This document shows positions 9,399-19,000 of a stretch of DNA of 64,000 nt, one piece after another (position 1 is the stretch's first letter; each line of letters begins with the position of its first letter). The stretch comes from an uncultured Cohaesibacter sp. Lineage in GTDB: Bacteria > Pseudomonadota > Alphaproteobacteria > Rhizobiales > Cohaesibacteraceae. Under the pieces are notes generated by a model, which saw nothing but the letters and a program-made list of their open reading frames with translations, had not been told where the DNA came from and did no database searches. Made by a program: the position numbers and the translations under genes. The DNA lies in the NCBI RefSeq assembly GCF_963664735.1, contig NZ_OY761553.1, positions 4,027,501-4,091,500 on the forward strand, given 5' to 3'.

Positions 9399-10490
9399 AT
9401 GTTTTCGCAAAGAGTTATGGCCGAGTTGCTGGAGCGCCATTCAGACCTTTTTTCAGATCTGGTTGCGGTGAAAAAAGCGCTTAATCAGCGCTTCTATGGC
9501 CTTTCCGATCAGATCCATTGTCAAATGCTTGCTGTTGCTACTGGCGAGTCCATGCTTCTGATCGGCCCTCCCGGAACGGCGAAGTCTCGTCTCATCCGTG
9601 CATTTGCCAATCTGTGCGGTCTGCTGGGTGATGATGAACTGATCGGCGCTACACAGCATTCATATGACGGCACGTTACGGGAGTTTGAGCAGGAACCGCG
9701 CTATTTTGAATATCTTCTGACCCCTTTCACAGAACCGGGCGAGTTGTTCGGCTTTTTCGATATTGGCAAGTTATTTGATGTGAATGGGCGCAGCGCAGGT
9801 CTTGAGCGTTTGCATGAAGGTATGATGCAGCATGCCGAAATCATCTTTCTGGATGAGGTATTTAACGCATCGAGTGCGATCCTCAATTCGCTGCTGACCT
9901 TCATCAATGAGCGGAAATTCCATGATCGTGGCAAGTCTTTCGAGGTGAAGCTGTCATGCCTGTTCGGGGCAACCAACTATCCTCCCAATCGTCCGGAATT
10001 GTTGGCTATTTACGACCGTTTCCTGTTGCGCAGTTGGGTTGATAATGTTCCCTCCGAGCCTCATGCCATAGGGGCGCTGATGCAGACGGGCTGGCAAGAG
10101 AGCCATGCGGCCGATCTGGAGCTCTCTTTCCCTTACCTTTTGGGAAGAGCGGAAAGCTTCCGCGCCGATTTGCGCTCTATGAGTCGCGATGGCGGGTTAG
10201 AGATTGATCTGCAGGACGAGCATGTCAATGACATGCTGGTGCGGCTGACCTGTGTTGCCGACTATGCGCGCGGGCGGCGCCTGTCGCAATTGTCAAACCG
10301 GCGTCTGGTGCGTTTTTCGCGTATTTTTCTGGTCAATGCCCTGATGCGTGCCGCAGAGCAGGGGAGCTCCGAGCCTGTTATGGATATTCAGGAAGAGCTT
10401 ATGCTTCTGGCCCGGCATGGCCTTGATCGGCTGCCTGATCCATTTCAGGAAAATGATCTCATGTCGTTGCTCGTCAAGGGCCAACTATAA
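9399..10490 (+). CDS. MoxR AAA+ ATPase, RavA-type (second of two)
   Basis: This is a second MoxR-superfamily ATPase, clearly different from the first and closer to the RavA type. Motifs are Walker A GPPGTAKS (K62), Walker B IIFLDEVFNA (D152, E153), and a sensor-1 ATNYPP stretch (about 190) followed by an arginine-rich segment. The RavA-like feature is the helix FGFFDIGKLFDVNG between Walker A and B. Its 363 residues cover the AAA core and a short lid; the long C-terminal LARA extension of E. coli RavA is missing. It has a good ribosome binding site (AAAGGAG) and starts the second block. The normal RavA partner, a ViaA-type vWA protein, is not obvious; the next gene may take that place. Confidence 0.9.
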   Translation: MFSQRVMAELLERHSDLFSDLVAVKKALNQRFYGLSDQIHCQMLAVATGESMLLIGPPGTAKSRLIRAFANLCGLLGDDELIGATQHSYDGTLREFEQEPRYFEYLLTPFTEPGELFGFFDIGKLFDVNGRSAGLERLHEGMMQHAEIIFLDEVFNASSAILNSLLTFINERKFHDRGKSFEVKLSCLFGATNYPPNRPELLAIYDRFLLRSWVDNVPSEPHAIGALMQTGWQESHAADLELSFPYLLGRAESFRADLRSMSRDGGLEIDLQDEHVNDMLVRLTCVADYARGRRLSQLSNRRLVRFSRIFLVNALMRAAEQGSSEPVMDIQEELMLLARHGLDRLPDPFQENDLMSLLVKGQL

Positions 10491-12091
10491 TGGAAGTCAT
10501 TGTGATCGGCGTGGAACAGGCAGACCAGTTTATTTGCGAAGCTTTTGGCCAATGCAGCGACGAGCTGCAAGGGCAGGCTCGCAAGGTCCTTCGCCTTTTT
10601 CACGATCGGCACATTGGTATTCCCGCGCAATTCGCCCTTGATGTGGCAAAAGGCTTTGCGGCGCGGTTTCCCGAGGTTTCCAATCATGTTCGGCTGGCGG
10701 TCTACCGGCGTCTTCTTGATGCCCTTGAGGCAACCCCAACCATGAAACAGGATCCGCGTCAGTTTGATCATATCTCTCGGCCGCTTTTTTTTGACATCTG
10801 CCTCTTGCCTATGGCCTCCATGATCATCGAAGAATTGGGGGCAACCTATCTGTTCAGTACCGAGCACGATTGTGAGCCCATATCTGGTAACGACTATCAA
10901 GATTTTGTTGCTCAGTTTGAGGCCATGTTTCTTGTCGTCACAGATAGCGAGCAGAGCGATTCTGAAAATGGAGTATCCGATAAGTGGATGCTGTTCTGGG
11001 CTCGCGCGGGGCATCAGCTTTGGGGGGAGTTGCAACGAGTGAGGCATGGTGGCGAAGCCGTTTCAGCGCAAGTTTTCTCCCGAGCCATGTTTGATGATGT
11101 TCTGTTGCGTCTCATTTCCGGTCTTGATCCCAAACCCCGCTTGCCAATGAATCCGGGTGAGGACAGCTTTTCCTTTACCGATGAGCAGAATGCGCATCTG
11201 GCGCATCCCAAGCAAGGGGGTGTTGTTGGTATTCATACCACGTCAAGGCTTGAAGACATTGAGGACATGCTGCTTTCGGAAATGGTTTTGCCTCCTCCTT
11301 TATTGGCGGACAAGCTTCTCAATGCATCTTTCTTTGCCCGGCATCGTCCGCCGCCACTGGATCAGAAACAGCAGGTCATGATTCTGGGGGCAAGTACGGA
11401 CGATGGCGATAATCCGGTGATCGCATTGGCCAAGGCCTGTTGGCTGGAAGCCGTGTTCCGCATGGCCATTGTGCTTTACAAAAATGACCTCAAGCAGAGC
11501 AAAATTCGCTTCGGCCAGTGGCGCAAGCAAAGTGGCGTGGTGACGTCCAGCATCAATCTGGGCGACTACAAGCATTTGCAGGCGCTTGATCCTGTCAATG
11601 TCAGCCGCATGCAATTGCATCGCTTCTTCTGCGATGCCGGCTGGCTGCCGGGTTTTCTCTCGATGATGCCCTCATTGGGTGGGCACAAGGCTGCCAGTCC
11701 GTCCGGAGTGTTGTTTGGCCATGGCAAAGAGGTTGATTTGCGCGCTATTCTGGAATCGCTTTTTCCTGAAGCCAGTGGAGCGAACAGCGAAGATGTGCCG
11801 GATTTGAGTTCCGTTCTTGTTGTTGTTATTCGTCAGGCCAGAGTGGGAGCGGGCAACCTTGCGCTGACCGGAGCGCGATATGCGTTGCCTACTTTTTGTT
11901 TGACGATCAGTTGTCCCGACCAATTGCGTGGCGGCGAGCGGATTTACATTGAGGATGATGCAATGGTCTCATCCTCTCTGCCTATTCCGGGGGAAGCCGG
12001 TAAACCGTTGAGCCGCGAGGCTCTTGATAGTATCGCCAGTGATTTGATCGCCAGGATTTTTCAATTCTATTGGGAGCGGGTGAATGGCTGA
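10490..12091 (+). CDS. Hypothetical protein, possible degenerate vWA partner of the RavA-type ATPase
   Basis: No family is recognised with certainty. Translation starts inside the stop of the ATPase gene (TAATG), so coupling is tight. The 533-residue soluble protein has a helical N-terminal half. A segment at about 240-330 reads GGVVGIHTTSRLEDIEDML, then LLADKLLNASFF, then a strand QQVMILGAST and a helix. That resembles the run into a vWA fold (strand then helix) but without a DxSxS MIDAS motif. A degenerate vWA domain is therefore possible, which would fit the slot next to a RavA-type ATPase. A further beta-strand pair (VLVVVIRQARVG) lies near 440-460. The functional idea is inference; the gene itself is well supported by overlap on both sides. 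Confidence 0.7.
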   Translation: MEVIVIGVEQADQFICEAFGQCSDELQGQARKVLRLFHDRHIGIPAQFALDVAKGFAARFPEVSNHVRLAVYRRLLDALEATPTMKQDPRQFDHISRPLFFDICLLPMASMIIEELGATYLFSTEHDCEPISGNDYQDFVAQFEAMFLVVTDSEQSDSENGVSDKWMLFWARAGHQLWGELQRVRHGGEAVSAQVFSRAMFDDVLLRLISGLDPKPRLPMNPGEDSFSFTDEQNAHLAHPKQGGVVGIHTTSRLEDIEDMLLSEMVLPPPLLADKLLNASFFARHRPPPLDQKQQVMILGASTDDGDNPVIALAKACWLEAVFRMAIVLYKNDLKQSKIRFGQWRKQSGVVTSSINLGDYKHLQALDPVNVSRMQLHRFFCDAGWLPGFLSMMPSLGGHKAASPSGVLFGHGKEVDLRAILESLFPEASGANSEDVPDLSSVLVVVIRQARVGAGNLALTGARYALPTFCLTISCPDQLRGGERIYIEDDAMVSSSLPIPGEAGKPLSREALDSIASDLIARIFQFYWERVNG

Positions 12092-14291
12092 GTTTGCAAT
12101 TTACAAGCTGCCACGCTTATCGGCTCCTGTTGCGTTGGCGATAGTCGCAGACTTCCTTTCCGTCACGGGCACGGAAATGATCGAGCGCATAGGAGTCGAG
12201 GCGGTGCGAGATGGCGAGGTGACCCTCTCCTTTTGTTCCGATCACTCCCGCTTGGGTGAGGAAATAGATGAGGGGCGCGAGGGTGCTCTTTTTGCCTGTT
12301 ACAATCGACATCCTTCCTGCATCCAAAAGGGAAGCAGACTGCCGGATGATCTCATTGATATTTGGATTGATGAGCGCCCCGCCGAGGCGGTCTCCAAGAT
12401 GCTCTTCGGTCTGGTCGGCCTTGCCATAGCAAGCATCCAGTCCCGTGTTTTCTTTACGCCGCAACCAGACGCTATTGAAACAGTTTCACCACTTGCTGAA
12501 TGCGTCTATCTATTTGGTGTCGTTGAAGAGGTTAGTGTCGTTGCAGAGGCCTTTGCCCGTATTGAATGGCGCTCCAATGGCATGACATTGTCTTGTCTTG
12601 GGGCAGATCCGCAAAGTTCAGGTCAGGCGAGCGGCACTCTGGCTGTTGCCAAAATCGGCATTAGCCCTGAGTGGGGAGGTGCGGAGGATATTGCTCTGAA
12701 GCATCACGAGCTTTTTGAAAGCAATGTTGACATTCGTCTGGCATATCCTCTTGCCGGGGGGCATCTTCTCTTGCTCAAACAGTCGGTCTTGCTGGACAAA
12801 GAGGTGCGAGATGCCGCGGGCATTCTGATGACTTGTTTGTGCCGCTATCAGCACAATAATGCCCCTGTCGGTTTGGCTGTTGACTGGCAGAGAGGCGAGC
12901 AGGGTTTCATCAGTGTTGATGCGCTGGAAATTGACCTTCCCAAACAGGATGTGCTGTCTTCTGTGGGGGCTGCTTCTGCAGAGATTGATGCCGGGATTTA
13001 TGAGGGAGTGCTTCCAGACGGCGCATTGGCCGAGGCTCAAACGCCGCCGCTGGAATTCGGATTTGTCAAGCTTGCCGCGCTAGAGGATGCTACATCACAT
13101 TTGCGAGCCATGATGAAGCAGCATGCGAGCGTGATAGGTCATCGACTGAGCTTGCAGCGGTTGCCCAATTATCATGACAGCAATGAAGCACTGCTGGAGA
13201 TTGACCAACAGATAGACGAACTATCCATTCGCCGGGATCTTATTCTGGGAGAAGGCGCGGGGGATTGGCGACTGCTTCGCATTCCTGCTGAGGGACTTGA
13301 TGCCTTCGTGGATTATTTGCGGCGTTTTAGCCTGGAAGTCATCGATTCGGGCAAGCTGCAATACGCATTTCGCGGCAGCAGCAACGATCCGCAAGGTGTG
13401 CATTATCTGCTCTATCGTTTGCGGGACGTAGGCATTGAACCTGCCTATCCTGCGGTGCTTTGGGAGGAGAGATTTGATTGCGGCACGATCGTGCATCGGG
13501 TTGACCCCATGTTTGCGCAGTTCACTGTTTCCCACAAAGCGCACAGTCTTGTTTTCACGCCGCCGGCACATGTCGTCGTGCCGGGCTTTCGGGCAACGCA
13601 AACGGATATGGACAGCTATCTCAAGCAAGGCTTTGGCGGTTTGTTCGATGAAGCGATCCTTGCCGATGTGCAAAGCATGCAGAGCCCGGTTTATTGTTTC
13701 GGTCAGACCAAGGATGGCAAGATTCGCATCGAGGTTCTGGATGGAGCCCGGTTCATGCCAATTCGCCGTGTTATTCCGTTTTTGAACGACAATCTGGAAA
13801 TTGGTCACTATCTCGACACGGAGGACTTTGTCTCTCAGGTGACCGATCTCAGTTGGCGGCGTGAAACAATGCAAAAGCTGGAAATAGCGAATAGGGAGCT
13901 TTCTTCACGGATGAGCGCTGATATGGCTCAACTTGACAGACAGCTTGCCGCCCAAAGCGAACAGTTGCTTGGCGCCATGGCCGAAGAGGTCAATGCCCTG
14001 CGCATGTATCTTTCGAAAATTACAGGCCTCATGGAAGACTTGAGTGATCGTTCGGTGGCTTTGGAGCAGCTGGTCGGCAAGAGCATCCGTAACGCAGCGT
14101 CTTATGAGGATATGGCGCAGAAAATTCCCGACAAGTTCAGCGAACTGGAGAATGCACGGCGCACCATTCAAGATGCAATCTGGTCGGAACATCAGAATTC
14201 TCAGGCTTTTGTGGCGACAGCGAACCGCAATATCAAAGATATGCGCGATATGATCGGCCAGTTGATGCGGGAGATCAAAAAGCATGACTGA
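12084..14291 (+). CDS. Hypothetical protein with long C-terminal coiled coil
   Basis: The 735-residue protein is not assigned to a family. Residues 1 to about 590 look globular, mixed alpha/beta, without membrane segments. From about 593 (RETMQKLEIANRELSS) to the C-terminus the sequence is strongly helical with heptad-like spacing of Leu, Met and Ala, and it ends with REIKKHD. This predicts a coiled coil of about 140 residues, which could bind the short coiled-coil membrane protein encoded next. The gene overlaps its neighbours by 8 bases on both sides. I infer a cytoplasmic adaptor or scaffold linking the ATPase module to the membrane; I see no catalytic motif. Confidence 0.7.
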   Translation: MAEFAIYKLPRLSAPVALAIVADFLSVTGTEMIERIGVEAVRDGEVTLSFCSDHSRLGEEIDEGREGALFACYNRHPSCIQKGSRLPDDLIDIWIDERPAEAVSKMLFGLVGLAIASIQSRVFFTPQPDAIETVSPLAECVYLFGVVEEVSVVAEAFARIEWRSNGMTLSCLGADPQSSGQASGTLAVAKIGISPEWGGAEDIALKHHELFESNVDIRLAYPLAGGHLLLLKQSVLLDKEVRDAAGILMTCLCRYQHNNAPVGLAVDWQRGEQGFISVDALEIDLPKQDVLSSVGAASAEIDAGIYEGVLPDGALAEAQTPPLEFGFVKLAALEDATSHLRAMMKQHASVIGHRLSLQRLPNYHDSNEALLEIDQQIDELSIRRDLILGEGAGDWRLLRIPAEGLDAFVDYLRRFSLEVIDSGKLQYAFRGSSNDPQGVHYLLYRLRDVGIEPAYPAVLWEERFDCGTIVHRVDPMFAQFTVSHKAHSLVFTPPAHVVVPGFRATQTDMDSYLKQGFGGLFDEAILADVQSMQSPVYCFGQTKDGKIRIEVLDGARFMPIRRVIPFLNDNLEIGHYLDTEDFVSQVTDLSWRRETMQKLEIANRELSSRMSADMAQLDRQLAAQSEQLLGAMAEEVNALRMYLSKITGLMEDLSDRSVALEQLVGKSIRNAASYEDMAQKIPDKFSELENARRTIQDAIWSEHQNSQAFVATANRNIKDMRDMIGQLMREIKKHD

Positions 14292-14793
14292 TCCTGCAGC
14301 ACCAAGGTCGCTTGGCAATTTCAAACAACTTCTGGAACCGTTTGACATTTCCTTTGAGCAGGGGTTGGCGGAGATACCCGATAATGTGCAGCGCTCCGGC
14401 GAGAGTATTGCGCGCATTAAAGTGGCGGCAAAAGAAGGGCGTGAACAAATCGATGGTTTCGTGAAATCATGCGCCGGGCAAGAAAAGGCGATGGCGAAGG
14501 ACTTGAAGCGCTATCGGCGCGAAATGAAATGGGTGCGTAACCGCTACAGGCTTTCCTTGATGGCGTTGCGCCTGAGATCGTGGGGGCTGGAGTTGCGTCT
14601 TTTCTGGGCGCGCTACAAAAATGCTATCCTCGCTTTGATCATTCTGGCTGTTCTTGCCTATTTGCTCATTACATTCTCTGACGATTTGGTGCGGATTTAT
14701 AAGGATATCTCAAACTGGCTGTTCGCAGAGGACGAGCCAGAACAGGCTTTTCTGGTCGCGCCTGTTCCCTCCATCATGCGGTTGGGAGTGTGA
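14284..14793 (+). CDS. Small single-span membrane protein with helical N-terminus
   Basis: The 169-residue protein has a charged, helical N-terminal part (1-108, with many Lys and Arg around 64-110), one clear membrane span (about 112-132, rich in Ile, Leu and Ala) and a short acidic tail. The basic side predicts the N-terminal part in the cytoplasm. It overlaps the coiled-coil gene by 8 bases and follows it without a gap, so a complex of both at the inner membrane is plausible. I do not recognise the family. Confidence 0.65.
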   Translation: MTDPAAPRSLGNFKQLLEPFDISFEQGLAEIPDNVQRSGESIARIKVAAKEGREQIDGFVKSCAGQEKAMAKDLKRYRREMKWVRNRYRLSLMALRLRSWGLELRLFWARYKNAILALIILAVLAYLLITFSDDLVRIYKDISNWLFAEDEPEQAFLVAPVPSIMRLGV

Positions 14794-14795
14794 TA

Positions 14796-16091
14796 ATGGG
14801 CGGCGTGCGGGCAATGGGATACATTTGGCGCAGGTTTGGTCGCAAGCCGGCTTTTGAGATGCCGCCTGATGAGCGGAGCGCCGCTTCGGCTTCTTTTATC
14901 CTGCAAGACAAAAGCACCCGTGCCTATCAGCGCTCGCGCCACAAACGAATTGCCCTGCTCGCTGGCCTTCTTTTTGTTTTCATGGCGATTACCTTGCTGA
15001 CCAACGGGAAAATGTGGCCGGATATTTTCCCATTCGATAGGATCTATGCGTTTCATGATGATTATTGGTTGCCGCTGAAAGGGAGGCTCTGGACGGCATG
15101 GTATCCATGGTGTCTCATTCTGTGGCTGCCCTTGTGGATCTGTGGTCTTTATCTCTCTTGGGCGTGGATGAGTGGCCATGAGCCAAGCCGCACGCTTCAA
15201 AGGTGGAGTATCCTTGTTTTGACCGGGTTGGTCAGGTTGCGTGGCAATGGGGCGGGCGTGCCACAAATAGGTCTGCTTCTCTCTGTTGCAAGATGGAGCC
15301 GGTTGCCCGGCTTTAGCACAGATTACATGGAACTGGTTGTCGAGCATGCTCTTGATCAGCAATTTGACAAGATGGAGGCCGCTGTTCTTTCAGGTCAGGA
15401 TGTGGAAGCTTCATGGTTGCGCCGCGCAGATCGGTTGATGCGGGCTCGGGCTCTTTTCCCGGCCAAGGCTGATGGCCTTCATACTGAGGCCAATGAGAAA
15501 AGAGCGCAGTGGTTGAAGACCTTTTTCGACTTGGCGTTTCTCAGCCATATCGACAAATATCAGGACATTGCTATTGCTGATTATCTGACAGAGATGATGG
15601 ATGCGCTGAGTTCTGATGAACGTGTGCAATTTCTCGCTCTGGAGGAGTTCTGCGCGGGCAGGTCTGTGGTGTCATGTCAGGGGGTGCTGCGGCAAACGCT
15701 CATCGGTCTTGAGCAGATATCTACGTCAACCTATGCAAACTCGGATTGGGCCCACAGGGTGCAATCTGGTTCTCTGGATATCGAGCGTGTTCTGGCGCCT
15801 TGCTGCTTTGCCTTTCTGGCGGTGGCCGATCGAAACTGGTCTGTTGCGTCCTTCGCTGTGCTTTCCGGCATTGATCGCGCCTATAATGCGCTGAGGCTAT
15901 CTGATGATTTTCAATCTGAAGCGGATCAACTGGCTTGGTGGATCTCTCGTTCCCGCATGCAGACCATTCGCCTGCTGCACGAGAAAGTGCACCAAAGAAC
16001 GCTTTCGCAAGCGGATTTGCCTCTGTGGCCAGATGGAGCGCCTGTTTATCAGGTCTCTGTGGGCCAACACGTGTTTGCTGGAGAAGGGTGA
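14796..16091 (+). CDS. Hypothetical membrane protein with two spans
   Basis: The start is set at ATG 14796, seven bases after a GGGAG box; a GTG at 14790 overlapping the previous stop is also possible but lies too close to that box. The 431-residue product has two hydrophobic segments in its first third (about 50-72 and 105-128, the second rich in Trp), then a soluble helical domain of about 300 residues with no recognised motif. The N-terminus is basic (RRFGRKP). It sits directly before the giant propeller gene, 3 bases away. By context it is an inner-membrane subunit of the same system. Confidence 0.65.
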   Translation: MGGVRAMGYIWRRFGRKPAFEMPPDERSAASASFILQDKSTRAYQRSRHKRIALLAGLLFVFMAITLLTNGKMWPDIFPFDRIYAFHDDYWLPLKGRLWTAWYPWCLILWLPLWICGLYLSWAWMSGHEPSRTLQRWSILVLTGLVRLRGNGAGVPQIGLLLSVARWSRLPGFSTDYMELVVEHALDQQFDKMEAAVLSGQDVEASWLRRADRLMRARALFPAKADGLHTEANEKRAQWLKTFFDLAFLSHIDKYQDIAIADYLTEMMDALSSDERVQFLALEEFCAGRSVVSCQGVLRQTLIGLEQISTSTYANSDWAHRVQSGSLDIERVLAPCCFAFLAVADRNWSVASFAVLSGIDRAYNALRLSDDFQSEADQLAWWISRSRMQTIRLLHEKVHQRTLSQADLPLWPDGAPVYQVSVGQHVFAGEG

Positions 16092-16094
16092 GGC

Positions 16095-19000
16095 ATGTTC
16101 TCGACTTTGCGAAATCTTGCTCTTGCAAAACTGGAGATCAAGCGGCGCGCACGGGAGCGGATCGTTCCTTTGCGCAAGCGGTTTGACGTTATTCTTCTCG
16201 CCCTGTCCGGCGTCTTTATCGTCAGTCTTGTGGCGCTTTCCGTCTTTCTTGTCGATGGACATTTGCGGTTTGGCTGGTTTGACCCGGACCCGATAGAATC
16301 CTTTGCCGATGAGCGATTGGCGGCCAACATCCGATCTGACGAGGCACTCGAAAGAGGCCCCTTTGTCGGAGCTTCCTATCTGGAGGGAGCTGGGGAAATT
16401 GCTCTCTTGAGGCAGGGCGGGCTGTTGCATAGCGTCGATCTCAAAACCCAACTGTGGTCCGATGAAGCTGTCGGCAAGTCCGGGCTCAACAGTCCTTTTT
16501 TGGCACTGTCGCCAGCTTGTTCCACGCGGACTAAAGACGCTCTTTCTCATTGTGCGGACCAAGACGGGTTGTTCGCATACACAAAAGATGGCGGGCTTGC
16601 CTTACGCTATGGCGGGGCGTGGAATACCATCCTCTCCGACACCCGCTTCATCGGCCGATCCGGAAAGCCCGTGGAACAGGATGCCGTTACGGGCGTCGCT
16701 GTTTCTGCCGACAAGCGTTGGCTGTTGTTGACAACCAAAGATCAGGGGCTTGGCCTTTTCGATCTCGTTCACCGTGTCTGGCTCACCATTCCGGCACAGT
16801 CTCAACGAAAAATTCTGGGTGATGCTTCTTTGCCCTCGCCATCAAAGGTAGTCGCTGTTGGTTCGGAATTTTTGCTGGCTACTGAAAAAGGTTTGATGGC
16901 GTTGGTGCTCGATCAATTCGGGCAAGTCAGCTCGGTAAGCCGCATAGACAAAGGCCTTGGCACCATTCTGGATATGACCGCCTATGAACGGACGGCACTG
17001 GTGCTGGCGAAAAAGAATTGCCCGAGAGGTCAGTGTCTTGGGCTTTATCGCTATGATCAGACGGGAAACTTGTCGCTTCTTTTCGGGGAAACCGCTCTCT
17101 ATCCGGATTTGTCTGAGGCACGGCTTTCGCGGGCGCTGATCTCTCAGGATGGCAAGAGCATCTATGCCCTTGGGGAGGCCGGTATTTACCAATATGAGCG
17201 AATGAAGAGAAGCTGGCGCCGCCTTTTCGAAGGATCGCTGACGGTCTTTCTGGAAGCGCCTTCCATCAACGGAATGTATTTCGCCAGCGGTGACAAAGTC
17301 GGTTTTCTCAATCGGGAAGGGGCTCTCAAATTCTGGTCTCTGGAGCGCGCGACAGCGCGTTCTTTTGCCATGGATGGCAATGGAGACCTGTTGGTGCAAA
17401 CGGCAAACAACCAGCTCTGGAGCATTTCCGATGCCGGTGCGCACATGATCAATGATGGTGTTGCGGCGCGGGAGCCTCTTGCAGAAATGAAGCGGGCGGT
17501 TTCCGCTTTCGGCCGGCTTGTCATGATCGGGAAAGACTATCTGGTTCTGCATGACGTCAAAAAGCGCACTTATGTTTCTGTTCCTCGGGCATCTCTCAAT
17601 CCCGGACTGCTGTTCGATGCAGAGACCAGACTGATTGGAGGTCCGCATATTTTGTGGGCTCTGAATGAAAACCAGATTGAAGCCTGGCAGCTTAACCCTG
17701 AGACAAGTCTGGTGGGGCTGAAACGCATTTTTCGTGAAGAGCTTCCCTCCCATCCACGTTCTATTCATGGAGATGGCAATGATCTCCTGCTGGTGAACGC
17801 CTCTGGACGACCTTACAGGCTGAGCGTTGAGGGCAATGGGCTCCGGGCGACTTCGCTTTTAGGGGCAGCCGATAAAGAGAAAGGCCCTGTGCGGGATGCG
17901 CTCAATGTGGGCGATCTGACCTATCTGGCCAGAGATCGCAAGGTCAGTGTCTATTCGCAATCTCGCCGAGGCTTTGTTGACACCATAAGCATGCCGATCA
18001 ACGAAACCATTCGTGAGGTTGCGCGCGTCAAGGATAGGCTTTATTTGCTGGGCTCGAACGGCAGTATCATTTCGGAGGGGAGCAATCAACGGCTTACAGG
18101 TAGTGACGTTCCATTTGCCTTTTCTTCTGATGAGATTATGGATGCAACGAGCAATGATCTGGAACTTTTTCTGGCCTCGCGGGCTGGGGTTGCCGTTTAT
18201 TCGCCAAGCGAGCGGAGCATAACGCGCCGTTATTCAATCAAGCCGCAAGGCCCTCTGCGCTTTGCTGGTTTGGCGGGGTCGGTTCCCATAACCTATGATG
18301 GAACCAGCGCCTGGTTTGGAGACAAGAATCTCTCGGTGGATGGGGCCAGAGTGTTGTCGGCTAGCAAGGTCAATAATGAGATTGCACTGCTGCAAAATGA
18401 TGGGCAGGTGACCTTTTTGACCCGCTATCTTCTGGATCACGACAAGCTCCAGCAACCCACTTGCTACTATCGAAATCCCGGACCGGCAGGAGATTCGATT
18501 ATTGATGTCATCTCGTTGCCAGATAAGGGTGTCGCAGCGCTGGTCGATGATACGCTGTGGCTTCGGGATCAGGCGCACAGGCGCTTTGTTGGCTTTACGC
18601 TTTCTAATATCCCGTTTCCTCGCAATGTACGAATGACGATACTTGGCAAGTCGCTGGTTATTCATAATGAAAATAGCGCCTGGATCATCGGGTTGCAGCA
18701 TCTTGTTTTGACAGGCAGCTGTACGCGGTCGAATCTGGATCTGATTGGCTCCGTGGAACAGCTCGGTGCAGAACAGCTGACAATTTCCACGCAAACTGAA
18801 GAAATCGGTTTGCTGCAGGGGGATGGCTCCTATCAGCTTTGGAAAGCTGGAGAGATTTTGGAGCGCCTTCCCCAAACCACAGGATATGGTCCACGACCTT
18901 CAGCTTTTCAGGCCGCTGAACGGCTGGGGGGTGCTCTGTATTTTTCAGATGCCAATAGTGTCTGGCGCTATGATCTTTCCAGCCGGTCTTGGAGGCAAGG

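Noticed and set aside
16842-17768. Long antisense open frame of about 300 codons inside the giant propeller gene, and similar ones at 10445-11047, 13221-13874 and 46479-47282
   Set aside because: They mirror the codon pattern of well-supported sense genes, have no ribosome binding site or recognisable protein pattern, and yield Arg/Gln/His-rich composition.
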